Assembly: GCA_007129525.1 (NCBI GenBank)
Contig: SKVI01000119.1
Coordinates: 1-7,734 of the forward strand
DNA length: 7,734 bases
Direction: 5' to 3'
Source of the DNA: Gemmatimonadota bacterium
GTDB taxonomy: Bacteria; Gemmatimonadota; Gemmatimonadetes; Longimicrobiales; Gaopeijiaceae
A program made the translations under genes and the position numbers. The notes beneath the pieces are model-generated. The model was not told where the DNA came from and did not search any database. It saw nothing but the letters and a program-made list of their open reading frames with translations. Positions 6,936 through 7,734 of the stretch are shown one piece after another (positions within the stretch are counted from its first letter, which is position 1; each line of letters opens with the position of its first letter).

Positions 6936-7734
6936 CGTCATCCCGGCGGTACGCCAGGACTCCGTCCACGAAGGTCATGTCCACCTCGATCCGGTGGCAC
7001 AGCTCCTCGGCCGGCACGCGGAAGGGATTTTCCGAGAGGGCAACCAGGTCGGCCACCTTACCGGAATCGAGACTGCCGGTCCGGCCGTCCAGCCCACCGG
7101 CTCGGGCCCCTCCCCAGGTATGGGCCCGGAGTGCCGAATCCAGGCTCAACCGCTGGTCGGAAAGCCAGGGGGAATCCGGCGTTTCGGACCCCGGAAGCAG
7201 CCGGGCCACCGCACTCCACAGCGTACCCACCGGATCCATGGGAGCCACGGGCCAGTCCGATCCCATGGCCAATAGCGCGCCGGCCCGCTCGAGGCTTCCG
7301 AAGGCGAAGGAGCGCTGCTCCCGGTCAGATCCAAGCTTGGTCCGGACCCACGGGCCATCGTCCAGCATGTGCATGGGCTGAATAGAGATGATCATCTCGT
7401 AGGCGCCCATCTCTTCGATGGCTGCGTCCGTCAGGTGCTGAGCATGTTCGATCCTGAGACGGGCGAGCCGGTCCGGATCCTGCTCACGGAGTTCCCGACA
7501 CACCTCCAGGAGCCAGTCGTTGGCCCGATCCCCGATGGCGTGGACGGCAGGTTGAAGGCCTGCGCCCAGAGCATGGGTCAGGTCGATCCGGAGCTGGTCC
7601 AGGTCGCAGATCTCGGCCCCGCTCCTCTCCGGTTCGTGCCGGTAGGGCTCGTGGAACCAGGCGGTGGAGCTTCCGAACGATCCGTCCACGAACGCCTTCA
7701 CCCTTCCCCAGTCCAGACGGCCTCGGCCCCTCCC
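6910..7734 (-). CDS. YtcJ-type amidohydrolase (amidohydrolase family 3), N-terminus outside the window
   Basis: The visible 274 residues are roughly the C-terminal half of a metal-dependent amidohydrolase; family members are usually 530-600 residues. The frame is open to the right edge, and the 11 codons before the GTG at 7701 read RLDWGR then VKAFVDGSFGSSTAW, a conserved internal block, so that GTG is not the real start. Other marks are VHAIGDRAND (His65 of the visible part), RIEHAQHL (His97), SIQPMHMLDD and GSDWPVAPMDP with the metal/catalytic Asp160. The end shows the usual GSLDSGKVADLVAL strand and a short beta-segment with FVDGVLAYRR. The lysine of VKAFVDG is a candidate metal-bridging residue. 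The N-terminal HxH pair is not in the window. The family hydrolyses C-N bonds in varied substrates; specificity cannot be called. The TAG stop (6910-6912) lies inside the HugZ-like gene end. Confidence 0.9.
   Translation of the reverse strand, partial: GRGRGRLDWGRVKAFVDGSFGSSTAWFHEPYRHEPERSGAEICDLDQLRIDLTHALGAGLQPAVHAIGDRANDWLLEVCRELREQDPDRLARLRIEHAQHLTDAAIEEMGAYEMIISIQPMHMLDDGPWVRTKLGSDREQRSFAFGSLERAGALLAMGSDWPVAPMDPVGTLWSAVARLLPGSETPDSPWLSDQRLSLDSALRAHTWGGARAGGLDGRTGSLDSGKVADLVALSENPFRVPAEELCHRIEVDMTFVDGVLAYRRDDATAVLAEP

Noticed and set aside
7699..7701. GTG as the start of the amidohydrolase
   Set aside because: The codons before it continue a family-typical sequence to the window edge, and the catalytic N-terminal half would be missing. 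The gene is cut by the window rather than short.

Overview
The window is GC-rich, gene-dense DNA with five protein-coding genes, one of them cut by the right edge. I see no RNA genes, CRISPR arrays, insertion sequences or long repeats. The high GC, the outer-membrane and periplasmic gene content, and the secreted M14 peptidase beside a YtcJ-type amidohydrolase suggest a Gram-negative (diderm) bacterium. Gemmatimonadota is my best guess, from general resemblance only and at low confidence.

Left and centre (17-5861, all on the minus strand, so read right to left). A secreted TPR plus beta-barrel outer-membrane protein (5861-4506) is followed by a membrane GT2 polysaccharide synthase (4509-2869) and an exported GH26 glycoside hydrolase (2872-1703). 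Both junctions are 4-base stop/start overlaps (GTGA and ATGA), so the three genes are almost certainly one translationally coupled operon. The proteins match, part for part, a synthase-dependent exopolysaccharide machine: an inner-membrane processive synthase, a periplasmic hydrolase and a TPR-beta-barrel exporter, as in Bcs cellulose, Pga PNAG, Pel and alginate systems. Here the hydrolase is GH26, a mannanase/mixed-linkage glucanase family, and neither a PilZ domain nor a BcsB-like partner is visible. This is the most interesting element of the window. After a 75-base gap containing a short hairpin comes a secreted M14-family metallopeptidase (1627-17) whose first zinc motif looks altered (HGYN instead of HxxE).

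Middle right (5862-6143). A 282-base divergent intergenic region separates the operon from a plus-strand gene. It holds a plausible promoter for the operon and only a weak one for the plus-strand gene.

Right (6144-7734). A HugZ-like split-barrel/DUF2470 protein (6144-6935, plus) runs tail to tail into a YtcJ-type amidohydrolase (minus, 6910 to beyond the right edge). Their 3' ends overlap by 26 bases. These two genes have no obvious functional link with the polysaccharide operon.
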